Shown here one piece after another: positions 47,383 through 58,610 of a DNA stretch of 64,000 nucleotides. The notes under the pieces were generated by a model that had not been told where the DNA came from, searched no databases, and saw nothing but the letters and a program-made list of their open reading frames with translations. The position numbers were made by a program, and so were the translations under genes. The DNA lies in the NCBI GenBank assembly GCA_003550325.1, contig QKWP01001879.1, forward strand, positions 37,581 through 101,580, given 5' to 3'. The DNA is from Gigaspora rosea. Its lineage: Eukaryota > Glomeromycota > Glomeromycetes > Diversisporales > Gigasporaceae. The first letter of the stretch is position 1. Every line of letters begins with the position of its first letter.

Positions 47383-48503
47383 CACAGACAAATCCAAAGA
47401 ACCGGAACAATTGAAACCCATTTGGCAAGCCCCGAGTGGAGAGGTAGCTGAACTTTCAATGGTACCGGGAAAAAGAATCTTAGGGGTAACTGACCAGAAA
47501 ATCTGAACGGGCAAGAGCTCCTATGGCAAGAGGGCTCACCAACATGGCCACCAGAGTCGTACCGGAGGAAAAGGTCATGTGTTATAGAAATATGGACCAA
47601 GGAAAAGGAGACCTTAGACACCTAAAGCCTGGTGGACCGATCCTTTCTGGCCAACTGGATTAGTAGTCTGAAATGACTAGAAAAAAGGATCCAAAGAGTG
47701 ACTGACCGGGTGCTAGAGTTTAGTAAACTTCGCAAGGGCAGACGGAACTGACCGACCAACAAGAAGTGGAAGCATAGAAGCATGTACGTGTCAAAACCCA
47801 ATGGAGCTCTGGGTACACCTATATGGGAGTCTTAGGACGTTATGAGGATCTGGGACTACCAGTAACAGATATAGCTGGTATAAGTGCATGTGGTGGTACC
47901 AAAGTTGGGTTGGCTAAGCCTCATGATGCTATCCAACTATATTAGAGACTAGAAGCCTCGGCGAAACATGCCTGGATACTCGTCACCATAGTGGGAAGTA
48001 CAGTCATTCGCATATTTCTGAATTTGGAACGTTAAATCCTGGGTCCCCAAGTTGTAGTAAAATCGGCTAGTTGCGGCAACATGCAGGCTTGAGATACTTA
48101 CCCAATATGATAAAGGTAGCTGCATGGCTTGAGATACAAACTCCCGAGAAGTACGCTAGTAAGGAAACTGGGTATACCAATTTGGAAGTAGAAAGCGCCT
48201 ACCTGGAATCACATACACCAAATTGGAAGTAATGATATTAGAAAATGTAGATAAAGTAGTAAACATGTGAATACTAACTGTTGGTTGGAGAAAAGGAACA
48301 TCCAAAACCAGGCTAGCTATATAAATGGGAATATGGTAAGCTCTGGTAGGTTTAGGTTATGGATAAAATAGTCCAAGTTTTGACACTTAGTAAATAGTAT
48401 AATAATTGTAAGCAATATATTGTAATGATTAATATATATCCAATAAAGTCTAGAGGCATGATCTCATCTTAATAATAAAAAATAAATAATAAATAAAATA
48501 AAT
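47383..48503 (+). mobile_element. R2 retroposon, copy a
   Basis: 13-bp target duplication AAATTTAAGTTTA at 47370-47382 and 48504-48516. The end is a degenerate A-rich tail after CCAATAAAGTCTAGAGG. 1121 bp. Its first 900 bases are clearly richer in G/C than the neighbourhood. It shares TACCGGAGGAAAAGG and a GGCCAACTGGATT-AG--GTCTG block with the copy at 55049-55718. The 104-codon reverse frame (47307-47621) has no recognised domain. Confidence 0.82.
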
Positions 48504-48516
48504 AAATTTAAGTTTA

Positions 48517-49668
48517 ATTTTAATACAAAATTAATACAAAAAGCAAATGTATTAAGAATAAATATAGAATATAAGAAAAAAAGAGATATTAAAGCTCACA
48601 AAAGAGATCAAAAAGAAAATATAAAATTTCTTAGTTATAAATAAAAGAAAATATTTATGAAAAACAAAAACAATCACTAGCACATAGTTAAGCAACTAAT
48701 TAGTTGGGATGGAGTATTGCTTCTGATATAGCCACAACTACAAAAACTCAAAGATTTTAGTGATTGTAAAAAAAAGCTTGGTTTTAAAAAATAAAAAAAT
48801 AGTAATTCAAAACATAGGCTTAAAAAAATTAAAATTCTAATTCAAATTGAAAAGCAAAAATAATCTAGCTATTCAGCCTATGCTTGTAACTATTTTGAAT
48901 AATAAAAAAAAAATAAATTCTGTTTAAAAAAAACAAAAAAAATAGATATAGATAAATCAAGAAAAAAAAATAAAGAAGTTTTGGAAATCAAATACTAGAT
49001 TAAAGAAAAAAAGAACAATAAGATCTTAATTAAGTATACAGAATACTATACAATAACTACAAATAGTAAAGCTATTTGCTTTACTAAAAAAAATTCTATA
49101 AAGATAAAAAAGCTTTGAAAAAAAAGTTAAAAAAAGTTGTCAAAAGAAAAGAATAAAGTCCAAGTTATAAAATTTTAATTAATACTAAGTGCCTATAATA
49201 AAATACAAAAAAATAGCACATATAGTATAGCTATAGAAATAAAAGTTATTATAGAATCAAATATATAATAGAATAGTAAGTTAGAAACAAAATTAATTAA
49301 AAAAATAGCATGAGATTTAGAATCAAGCAAGCTTTGGATATTTATACAAATAGTTCTTAAAAAATTGACAATCAGTTTACAATTATAAAAAATAGAAATA
49401 AAATAAATTATTCATGATAAACAAACCAAAATAAACTATACTATAAATACTAAAGCAGTTTGCAGGTGCTATACAATTATAGCTATTTTCAAGCAGAGTG
49501 AAATTAGATGCAATTGGTATATCACTGCTTGTAACCCTACAAGAATACTGTACAAAATTAATATATATAGATAGTGCTAATACAATCAGTATAATCTAAA
49601 AAGTTCAATTTAACCAAAAAACAAAAGATAACAAAGCTTAAAAATAAAAGTATACTAGCAATTAGAGT
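48517..49668. other. A-rich DNA, no gene seen
   Basis: Strand-asymmetric A-rich sequence with many short AAAAATA runs and no open frame of note. May be the decayed body of an old element. Confidence 0.45.
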
Positions 49669-49676
49669 TTTTTAAA

Positions 49677-50860
49677 TAGTGCTCCAACCTGTTTCATAAA
49701 TCCCAACCTGGGTCACCTGTGGATCACCTACTCAGATAACCCAGATGAGTCCTAAATTTTGCTACAGGTTATTCACAAATGATCTATCTGGTGAGTTCCA
49801 ATAAAAAAATTCTGCTACAGGTTACCTGCAAGTATAATCCAAAATTTTATATTAAATTTGGCTTTGAATAGGTTATTTCTAGCACTTTGGTTCAATACTA
49901 ATTTTCTAATTTCTTTTCAGACTACAATATTTAGTCTCATTGGTCTCAATTGTTAATGATTATAGGGTAAGCGGTATTGATATGATATTCACTTATTTGT
50001 ACAAGTAATATAAACTCATGAAAAGAAAATAGACAATCAAAAAGTGCAAATTTTGAGCTATAATCTCTCAATATTCGGTTGATTTATGATTTACTATAAA
50101 AAATTTTGTCACAAATTCGATATACAATACTATGATAGTTAGCAATTGTTAATAAATTTAAATTGTAATAATATTTTTGATTATAAATCACTTATTGCTA
50201 TATTAGTTTTAATATTTGATTATAAGTTTATTTTGGATATAACTATAGCTTTATTGGTTAGTAGATTAATATAAAACTATGAACTACAAGAATTGTTAAA
50301 AAAATTAGTGATTATCAGATAATTTGAGCAGTAAAAATTTCAACCAAAAAATAAAAAAAAACTAGAAATTAATTATCTAAATCTTTGGTAGAATATAATT
50401 TTTTTTAATATTTGCTAAAAAAATTACTATTTTTATAAATTTTATATATTTTTTTTATTTATTGTGGAACCTTCAAATTACTAGAGAAAAAATTATACAA
50501 AAAGTTAAACATTATTATAATATCCTTGAAAAGAATTTATAAAATAATATTTTAACAAAAAAATTAGTACCTAATCTATTAAAACCTCACCCATCAAACC
50601 AAAAAATCAGCATAGTATGAAACAAAACTTTTCAAAAATAAATATTTTTATTAAACTTTAATAATATGCAAATATGCTATTGTGATAAATTAGATTTATG
50701 CGCAGATTATGATATTGCAAATATAGATGACCCGTGGGTCAACCAACAGGTAACCCATAGGTAACCTATAGATTGACTATCCAAATAGCTATAATTTCAA
50801 ACAGGGGTATTCACTTACCTGCAGGTAATCTGAGTGAGCCCTATTTAGATCAGAACACTA
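49677..50860. mobile_element. hAT-like element with ACCTGCAGGTAACC words, decayed
   Basis: Starts TAGTGCTCC, ends AGAACACTA. The 8-mers outside, TTTTTAAA and TCTTTAAG, agree at six of eight positions, a possible worn target duplication. The first 170 bases and last 140 bases repeat GGTAACCTG, ACCTGTGG, GGTTACCTGCA and CCCATAGGTAACC words. The AT-rich interior has no frame. Confidence 0.6.
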
Positions 50861-50868
50861 TCTTTAAG

Positions 50869-51105
50869 TTTAATTCAATCAAATATTGAATTAATTTAAT
50901 TTGATCAAATCAAATTTATTCTGATTTGAATTCAAATTTAATTTTAAGTTTGATTTAAATTTGAATTTTTAAATCAAATATTTATCAAATTAAATCAAAT
51001 TTGTTTATATTTGAATTTGATCAAATCAAATATAATAAATTTAAATTTAAATTTGATCAAATATTTAATTTAAATAGTTAAAGATCAAATCAAATTGTGA
51101 AATCT
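50869..51105. repeat. AATTTGAT/ATCAAATT repeat tract
   Basis: Same word composition as the MITE at 708-993, both orientations interleaved. Ends not resolved; it may be a diverged relative of that element. Confidence 0.6.
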
Positions 51106-51380
51106 TACTAGCAATAATTGTAAGCTTAATTAAACAAAAAAATTTGAATATTAATTTGGTCAAAGTAAAAGAACATAATAGCATTTACTTTAATAAACAA
51201 GCAAATAAATTGGTAAAAGAAAGTTGTAAAATAGAAAAAATTATTTGGTAAATCCTGATTGGTCAAAGTTAATAAAGGTTGTACTTAGGTGAAATTAATA
51301 TATTATAAATATTTCTATTAGAAGTTTAGTAAATAGTATTACAATTATGTATTATAGTATAAAGTAGTTACAAATCAATA

Positions 51381-52357
51381 CCAAAATTAAATATACATTT
51401 TTATTACGCAACTCTTTCTGACGATCATCAGTCCCAACTTTTTCATTAACGCCGACCTATGAAAACTTTGTTGTTAGTATATTTGTATATAACAAAAACT
51501 CTAACTAGAAGCGTCTTGGATACAGGGTTTCAGATCGTATGTGAGAAGAACTGAAATAGAGATGAAAAAGAACTTTCTCCTTATGGGTTTGACTCTCCGG
51601 GTAGAAGACTTTGTTACTATAGAACAAGTAGTAGAGCAACAACTCTGGGGTTTTTTGTCAGAAGGTGTGGAAACAATAGTAGAAACATTCTTTTGGTCGA
51701 CTGTACTATTCAGCAAAGCATATACTCCTACGCTCTTTGCAAGTTGGGTCTCTTTTTTGCCGCCTCTTTGGCTTTGCGAAATTTCAACAAAGTGGGCATT
51801 CTGGCTTACCCCCTACAAAAGATCGACATTGTTTACATCATCCATTTTGGGAATGCGCCTACCTAATTGGAACNNNNNNNNNNNNNNNNNNNNNNNNNNN
51901 NNNNNNNNNNNNNNNNNNNNNNNNNNNNNNNNNNNNNNNNNNNNNNNNNNNNNNNNNNNNNNNNNNNNNNNNNNNNNNNNNNNNNNNNNNNNNNNNNNNN
52001 NNNNNNNNNNNNNNNNNNNNNNNNNNNNNNNNNNNNNNNNNNNNNNNNNNNNNNNNNNNNNNNNNNNNNNNNNNNNNNNNNNNNNNNNNNNNNNNNNNNN
52101 NNNNNNNNNNNNNNNNNNNNNNNNNNNNNNNNNNNNNNNNNNNNNNNNNNNNNNNNNNNNNNNNNNNNNNNNNNNNNNNNNNNNNNNNNNNNNNNNNNNN
52201 NNNNNNNNNNNNNNNNNNNNNNNNNNNNNNNNNNNNNNNNNNNNNNNNNNNNNNNNNNNNNNNNNNNNNNNNNNNNNNNNNNNNNNNNNNNNNNNNNNNN
52301 NNNNNNNNNNNNNNNNNNNNNNNNNNNNNNNNNAAAAAAAAAAAAAAAAAAAAAAAA
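51381..52357 (+). mobile_element. R1 retroposon, copy e, middle lost in gap
   Basis: Exact 14-bp target duplication GTTACAAATCAATA at 51367-51380 and 52358-52371. The R1 5' region runs from CAACTCTTTCTGACGATC (51409) to the gap at 51874; the poly(A) tail emerges from it at 52334-52357. About 28 bases lie between the left target copy and the usual R1 start, so this copy is longer at its 5' end. Frames spanning the gap are meaningless. Confidence 0.87.
51874..52333. other. Assembly gap (460 N)
   Basis: Lies inside R1 copy e. Other R1 copies predict roughly 620 missing bases, so the N count is probably an estimate. Confidence 0.99.
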
Positions 52358-52371
52358 GTTACAAATCAATA

Positions 52372-52919
52372 GTATAGATGATTTAAAAAATAATTAAAAA
52401 AAATTTAAATAAATAAATAATAATAAAAAATTTGAAAAAAATTAAAAAAATATCAAAAAAAAATCAAACAAAAAAATCAAAAAAATAATATAAATATAGA
52501 AATTAATTAGAAAGAAATTTGATAGAATATAAAAAAAATACAGAATCAAGATATAGAAATATAAAAAATAACAAAGAATAAGTGTTTAATACAAATCATC
52601 TAAATAAATTACTACTAGCTCTAAGTATTTTATATAAAAAAATCCAGTATTATACTCAAGTACTACTTGTATAGTATATATATATAAAAGAAAAGGTTTG
52701 AAACATTTAGCAAAATGTGAAATATACAAAATCTATATGAAACAAAATTGAACTCAAGTTTGTGAAATTTGTATTAGATAATTAGATTTGTGTTAACAAA
52801 AAAAAATAAAAATAAAAATAAACTATTAAATAGTGCAAGTACAAAAGCATTTCTAATTGGGCTTTCAAGAACACAGACTAAAAAACTAAATAAACTATAT
52901 AAAAAGGATCTTTTTTTTA
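52372..52919. other. A-rich DNA, no gene seen
   Basis: AAAAAT-type low-complexity sequence. Nothing recognised. Confidence 0.55.
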
Positions 52920-52970
52920 GTTATAATTAGAGTTGCAGGTGAAACTAATTAATTTTACCAGTTGAAACTA

Positions 52971-53202
<232 letters not shown>

Positions 53203-53489
53203 TAATTTTTTTAATTAAAATATATAATTTTGAAATTTATTAGTAATAAAACTGCTCAAAATTACAAGATTTAAATTTTATTATCAGTATTATTAGTATT
53301 ACAGTATTGCTAATTTTACTAGTATCACCATTTTCACTAGCATTATCACTGGTATCACTAGTATTACCGCATTACCAGTATTACTAGTATTACTGGTTTT
53401 AGGGAAGTGCAGTAAATCACATAATTTCCTGGGGGTCCGTCATCTATCACGTCCTATATATATATAGTCTAAATAGCCAATGATATTGA

Positions 53490-54235
53490 AGTGTTCATCA
53501 AATATATTTTTTTAAAAAATTTAATTTTTCTGTCAAATGTAAAAATCAAAAGTCAATTAATAAAAACTTCTATGAAAATTTTGTAGTAAGTGTATTTTGA
53601 TCTGCTAAATAAGGTTACTTGATCGATTTAATCGATTTGCTTAGTAAAATTTAGACTTTACTATGTAGCAACGTTTGTCGATTGTGGGGCAAATATATTT
53701 TTTTAAAAAACTTTAATATTTCTGTCAAACGTAAAAATTAAAAGTCAATTAATAAAAAATTCTCCAATATTTATGAAAATTTTGTAATAAGTGTATTTTG
53801 ATCTGCTAAATAAGGTTACTTAATCGATTTTTTTCGATTTACTTAGTAAAATTTAGACTTTACTATGTAGCAACGTTTGTCAATTGTGGGGCGAATATAT
53901 TTTTTNTCTGCTAAATAAGGTTACTTAATCGATTTTTTTCGATTTACTTAGTAAAATTTAGACTTTACTATGTAGCAACGTTTGTCAATTGTGGGGCGAA
54001 TATATTTTTTAAAAATTTTAATTTTTCTGTCGAACATAAAAATCAAAAGTCAATTAATAAAAAAATTCTTCAATGCTTATGAAAATTTTGTGGTAAGTGT
54101 ATTTTGATCTGCTGAATAAGGTTACTTGATCGATTTTTTCGATTTGCTTAGTAAAATTTAGACTTTACTATGTAGCGACTTTTGTCGATTTTGGGGTAAC
54201 TTATTTTCAGGTCAAAGATGTTTTTGAATTTTTTT
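53490..54235 (+). repeat. ~190-bp tandem repeat inside the hAT-like element
   Basis: Each unit has TTTCTGTCAAACGTAAAAAT, AAAAGTCAATTAATAAAAA, AAGTGTATTTTGATCTGC and TTTAGACTTTACTATGTAGC. Three full units begin near 53505, 53695 and 54000. The partial unit at 53907-54010 is probably an assembly duplicate. Confidence 0.82.
53802..54010 (+). other. Exact 104-bp duplication across a single N
   Basis: 53802-53905 and 53907-54010 are identical base for base, separated only by N at 53906. Neighbouring genuine repeat units differ at several positions, so this looks like two contig ends joined without merging their overlap. Confidence 0.85.
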
Positions 54236-54635
54236 AAATATTATAAAATTTGATTGGTCAATAGTCCTATCACTAGGGGGGTCAGGACCTATGTAAACCC
54301 TAATCACATAATTTACTACACTTTCTTTACTAATTTACTAGTTTCATCAATTTCACTAGTATTACTAGCTTTACCGGCATCACCATTTATTAGTTTCACC
54401 AGTTTTACCAGTATCACCAGTATCACCAGTTTCACCAGTAACACCAGTTTCACTAGTTTCACCAATGCCTATTGGTGATTGGTGAAAATTGGTGCACCAT
54501 TACAGTTTAGTTTTACCAGCAGCTTTAGTTATAATAGAAAGTAAAAAAAGATTTAAATATCAGAAAAATATATATATATAAGCTTAGAAAAGAGGTTAAA
54601 TAGACAATTTGGATATTTAGATATAAAATTAGAAA

Positions 54636-54975
54636 AAATGTGCTTGTTACCGGCGGTGATACGCTCTTGTGTAATGTACAATTAAAACAAACATAAACAT
54701 GTGTAAATTTATTTTCAGTAGGGTTAGGGTTCGGGTTAGGGTTAGGATTAGAAGTAACTATATTAAAATTTCACGAGAAATTTTTTTTTGCTAGAATAAA
54801 AAGTGGTTTTATAGTCAAAATTTTCGGCTATTGCAATATTTTTGAAAATGCCATTTTTTCGCTTCATTTTCATGTTACATGATCAGGTGTAATATTACAC
54901 CTGATCTTGATTCTTATTGGCACGGTTGGCACGAGATTGTTACCACTAGAGACAAATAGATTTACTCATAAAATT
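54636..54975. mobile_element. Telomere-motif MITE, copy T4
   Basis: Left end TGTGCTTGTTACCGGCGGTG, right end GTTACCACTAGAGACAAATA (shared with copy T2). GTAGGGTTAGGGTTCGGGTT and following TTAGGG units (54718-54750) form the longest telomere-like run in the window. TGATCAGGTGTAATATTACA with its mirror lies at 54886. Confidence 0.7.
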
Positions 54976-55048
54976 ATTAATAACTAAAAAAAAAGATAAT
55001 AGTATTATTAACAAAAAAAAAGGAAAAAAAGAATAAAAGAAGTAACAA

Positions 55049-55718
55049 GGTCTACCAACCTGGCTGCCGGATCGGGTACCGGAGGAAAAGGACCTATTTT
55101 ATAAAAGTAGGTACCAGGGGGAAAAAAACCATAATGACATCTAATGCCGGGTAGATCAACCCTTTCAGGCCAACTGGATTGGAAGTCTGGGATGTATTGG
55201 TGAAAGACCGATAGGAAAGTAATGATCAGTACTGGGGTTGGAGTGAACCTTACAAGGGCAGAAGTAGATAATGGTAGCGGTTAGGTATCTCCTAACTGCA
55301 AGTTGCTTGCCTCGGTGAGTGCGTAAGTTACCGAAATATAGGTAATACCTGTGTGGGACAGGAACTGCTCTACCAAGTGTACCGCGAGGATAAATTAGTC
55401 CTAAGGAAATGTAGTTAGTATCCGGGACTGTCTTCGACTGACTAATGTATCGGAGGGCTGTACCGGTGATCACAAGTAGGATTGACATGCGAAGCTTGAA
55501 CCAGAGGGTTTAAATAGGCAATCCTCTAGTTGGGTTGTAGGTATGGCAATTAGCATAGAACCTTCAGGCGGACTACTTTAACCAAAAGTTGTACGTGTGG
55601 CTAGTTGTACTTTCATTCAATGTAACAATTGTGGGGCTGCCCAAAGAGGCGCCCTTGATCCACAGGCTTGATTAAATAAACATTTACCCAGAGCGGGAAC
55701 TTTGACATAAAAAAAAAA
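55049..55718 (+). mobile_element. R2 retroposon, copy b (short)
   Basis: AAGTAACAA at 55040-55048 repeats right after the A run (55709-55718) as AAGTAACAA, an 8-9-bp target duplication. GC-rich relative to its flanks. Shares GGTACCGGAGGAAAAGG and GGCCAACTGGATTGGAAGTC with R2 copy a; the later parts differ. AATAAACATTTACCC precedes the tail. The reverse 107-codon frame (55165-55488) has no recognised domain. Confidence 0.8.
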
Positions 55719-55793
55719 AGTAACAAAAATTAGATAATTTTTAAAAAAGATAAAAAAAATTAAAATTATATATAAGAAATCTAACTAAATATA

Positions 55794-56134
55794 TAGGGTG
55801 TTTCATATTAAAAGGGCCCATTTTGCAAATTTTTTGAAAAATGAGTTTTTATTAAATTCATGTAAATTTTGACATAGCTGATATTTTTCAATTATAAATG
55901 AAAGACGATTTGTATAATAAAAAATGGAAATAATATAAAGGGAAAATTACACGAAACTGCTAAGACAAAGAACATCACGAGATTACCTGATAGTCACCTG
56001 TTACCTTTAACCAATCAAAATCGTGAAATTTGATTAATTCCAGATCAGTCTGAAAATCAAAACAAATGATTAAACTCAATTATCTCAAAATTGTTTATAT
56101 TGCAAAATGGGCTTTTTTAATGTAAAACACCCCA
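55794..56134. mobile_element. Tc1/mariner-like MITE, copy M1
   Basis: TA at 55792-55793 and 56135-56136. Left TAGGGTGTTTCATATTAAAA and right complement near 56110-56134. A closely related copy is at 57961-58302. The unoccupied repeat at 14510-14610 shows the same flanks without it. 341 bp, non-coding. Confidence 0.87.
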
Positions 56135-56243
56135 TATATTAATAAGAAAGGTAAAAAAAAGTAGGTCTTTAATAAAAAATAATCAGATTATTAATAACAT
56201 GATTCCAAGAAGTAGGCCAAATAAAAAAAGTTTAAATAAAGAA

Positions 56244-56335
56244 GTATCCATAAATAATGTTATGCAAGAGGGTTTAATAATACATAACGGATTTTTTAAT
56301 ATATTAAGGAGAGGGTCGAAAAAATAATAATACAA
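56244..56335. mobile_element. PIF-like MITE fragment
   Basis: AGTATCCATAAATAATGTTA then GCAAGAGGG matches the end of the P family; the other end is missing. Confidence 0.55.
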
Positions 56336-56547
56336 TTAATATGTAGGTAGCAAGCCTGTCAAATTTGAATATTAGCACATGCTATAAAATTTTAAGGTTA
56401 TATATGCATTAATTTAAAATTATATACTGTAGTATAAATAACAAAACTTTCACTTATATAATTTATATAACTTACTATAGCTTCATTAAATAATTTTTAT
56501 ACTAAACCTCTGTTTAAATTATTTTTTATACTGAGCTTTTGCTCAAA

Positions 56548-56850
56548 TTATTTTTTATATAGAGCTTTTTCTAGTGTAGTAGCTGATGTTCTTATGCTAC
56601 CAAAGCTATCAGATTGTAGCTTAATTAATTCATAGTTTAATTTATTTCTTAATTCATTTTCTAATTTTTTTAATTCGTCTTTTAATCTATTTTCTATAAT
56701 AGGCCTCATAATAGTTTTAAGTTTATCTTTTGTATAGTAGGGATTCTTCTCTCTATTGATAAAATTATATATTTGCTTAAATTTTTTTTTATGCTTTATA
56801 CTAAACTTACGATATACTAAAATTTTGTACCTTAATTTGTATTGATTCAT
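56548..56850 (-). CDS. Possible small coiled-coil protein, 100 residues
   Basis: Open frame from ATG at 56850 to a stop at 56548. Very Lys/Glu/Leu/Asn-rich with heptad-like spacing in the middle (RLKDELKKLENELRNKLNYE) and a Ser/Thr-rich end. No membrane segment, no motif I recognise. The amino-acid pattern is more protein-like than other frames nearby, but the surrounding DNA is transposon debris and A/T bias alone favours Lys/Asn. It could be the end of an older gene, or chance. No intron or partner gene seen. Confidence 0.3.
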   Translation of the reverse strand: MNQYKLRYKILVYRKFSIKHKKKFKQIYNFINREKNPYYTKDKLKTIMRPIIENRLKDELKKLENELRNKLNYELIKLQSDSFGSIRTSATTLEKALYKK

Positions 56851-57369
56851 TTGAGCAATTTATTTCTTAAACAATATAATACTAAATACATTGTATGTTC
56901 ATTTGTTACGCTTTGTTATGCATAAAAGCCAATTTGACATTGTATATGAATATGTTATTGCCAGTTACATTCAAACAATTGATCTTTTTATTTAATCCAA
57001 AAAAAACAATATTATATATAAATATAAATATATATATCGATATATATATACAAATATTGTATATTCAGAGTTTTAAGGTATAATTACTAATTTGTAATAT
57101 TTTAGCAGTTATTTATAATTGAAGGCTCTTAAATTTCTTAATTGATGATCCAGATAAAATCTGCAAAATTACTATATTGGAACAATAGTAAATTTTGTGA
57201 ATAAATACAATATAAACTTTTATTATATAGGAACTCTCATAGCAAAAAAAGGCAGTAGCAAAAAATTTTGATTAAGAAATTCATTTTTTTAAAAAAATTT
57301 TTTTTGATCTACAGCTTCTTTTTGCTGTAGGGATTCCCGTATGCTGAAATCTTACAACCACTACTATAG
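56851..57369. other. AT-rich DNA, no gene seen
   Basis: A TATATAAATATAAATATA run at 57014. AGCAAAAAAAGGCAGTAGC and GCTTCTTTTTGCTGT near 57241 and 57315 form a loose inverted pair. Confidence 0.5.
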
Positions 57370-57545
57370 TAAATAATTTTTTTATTAAGTTAATAGCTCG
57401 TGTCAATTAATTGTAAGTTGTAAAGATTACTGAGGTGCATCTAATAGTAGTTAGATCATTCAAATTGGTCTAGTGTACATGAAGATATTGCTAAAAAATG
57501 ATTGGATGACTATATAAAATTCTATATTAGTAGCTATAAGATTTC
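57370..57545. repeat. Single arm of the foldback family
   Basis: AATTGTAAGTTGTAAAGATT, GCATCTAATAGTAGTTAGAT and TGATTGGATGACTATATAAA match one arm of 7680-8213 and 18615-19398, diverged. Flanks GTATGCTGAAATCTTA (57341) and TAAGATTTCAGTATA (57537) are inverted copies, suggesting it is the core of a small element. Confidence 0.7.
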
Positions 57546-57958
57546 AGTATATAATAAAAAAATAGTAATTTCTTCAAATTCTAATATAGAATTTTGCTGA
57601 TTTTATCTAAATTAGCAATTAATAATATGTAATAATTAATAAAATATATAAGGATTAAATTGTAGCTATTTGATTATATATTCTTAAATCGGTATAGCTA
57701 ATAAAAAATAAAATTTGTATGTTATCCGATTCTTGAATATATTTGTTTTTATACAAAACCTCAGGAGCAATATATAGAAGAAAATTAAAAATCTCTTTAG
57801 AATTTGAGTCTTGAGATACTAGTTTATATATACCAAATTGGTAATATAGAGACTAATCATATTTTCATTGACTATATTTTCAGAATAAAAGTTTTTATGT
57901 ATTAATTCCATTTTGTGAATTGTATAAAACCCTTAAGATATATAATATAAAATACCCA
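57546..57958. other. AT-rich DNA, no gene seen
   Basis: Nothing recognised. Confidence 0.5.
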
Positions 57959-57960
57959 TA

Positions 57961-58302
57961 TGGAGTGCTCCGTATTAAAAGGGCCCATTTTTACAATTTT
58001 TTGAAAAATGAGTTTTTATCAAATTAATATAAATTTTGAAATGACTGATATTTTTCAATTATTAATGAAAGTCGATTTGCATAATAAAAAATCAAGATAA
58101 TGTAAAAAGAAAAATTACATGAGGCTGCGTAGAGCCAACACGTCACGAGATTATCCGATAGTCACATGCCGTCTTTAACCAATCAAAATAGTGAAATTTA
58201 ATTAATCCCGGATCAGTCCGAAAATCAAAACAAGTGGTTAAGCTCGATTATCTCAAAATGAGATAAATGTAAAAATGGGCCCTTTTAATACGGAGCACTC
58301 CA
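57961..58302. mobile_element. Tc1/mariner-like MITE, copy M2
   Basis: TA at 57959-57960 and 58303-58304. Perfect ends TGGAGTGCTCCGTATTAAAA. Sequence follows copy M1 throughout, including a CACGAGATTA word and TTTAACCAATCAAAA. 342 bp. Confidence 0.9.
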
Positions 58303-58306
58303 TATA

Positions 58307-58610
58307 TTCCCGAAAATAAGCAACCTTTTTTGGCCAAAAAATTACACGAAAAAACGAGGAGTTGCTTATTTTCGAAATATTGAGTTTTTGAAAAAATTGA
58401 AAAACGTGCTAATAAAAAGTTGTTCAAATAATACCAAATTTTTATTATAGGTGTATTTTTATGCGCTGAACAACTTTACTTAATCGATCTTTTGAAGTTT
58501 ACTTAGTAAAGAAAAAAGTTTTATATGTAGCAACTGCTAACGCGTTTTTTGAGATTTTTGAAAAAAAACAGGGAGGTTGCTTATTTTAGGTGGTTGCTTA
58601 TTTTTTGGAA
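58307..58610. mobile_element. TA-flanked MITE with AATAAGCAACC ends
   Basis: Left TTCCCGAAAATAAGCAACC, right complement TTCCAAAAAATAAGCAACC; TA at 58305-58306 and 58611-58612. Only four bases (TATA) separate it from copy M2. A second internal GGTTGCTTATTTTAGG suggests a duplicated end. Confidence 0.8.

Noticed and set aside
47383-48503. R2 as a solo LTR
   Set aside because: The A-rich tail and 13-bp target duplication do not fit the 4-6-bp duplication of LTR elements, and no TG...CA ends were found at the duplication.
51541-52397. Long frames (up to 278 codons) across the second gap
   Set aside because: They exist only because N has no stop codons; the readable part is R1 retroposon sequence that is not kept open in other copies.
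55165-55488. 107-codon reverse frame in R2
   Set aside because: Higher GC lowers stop frequency; the frame is absent from the other R2 copy.
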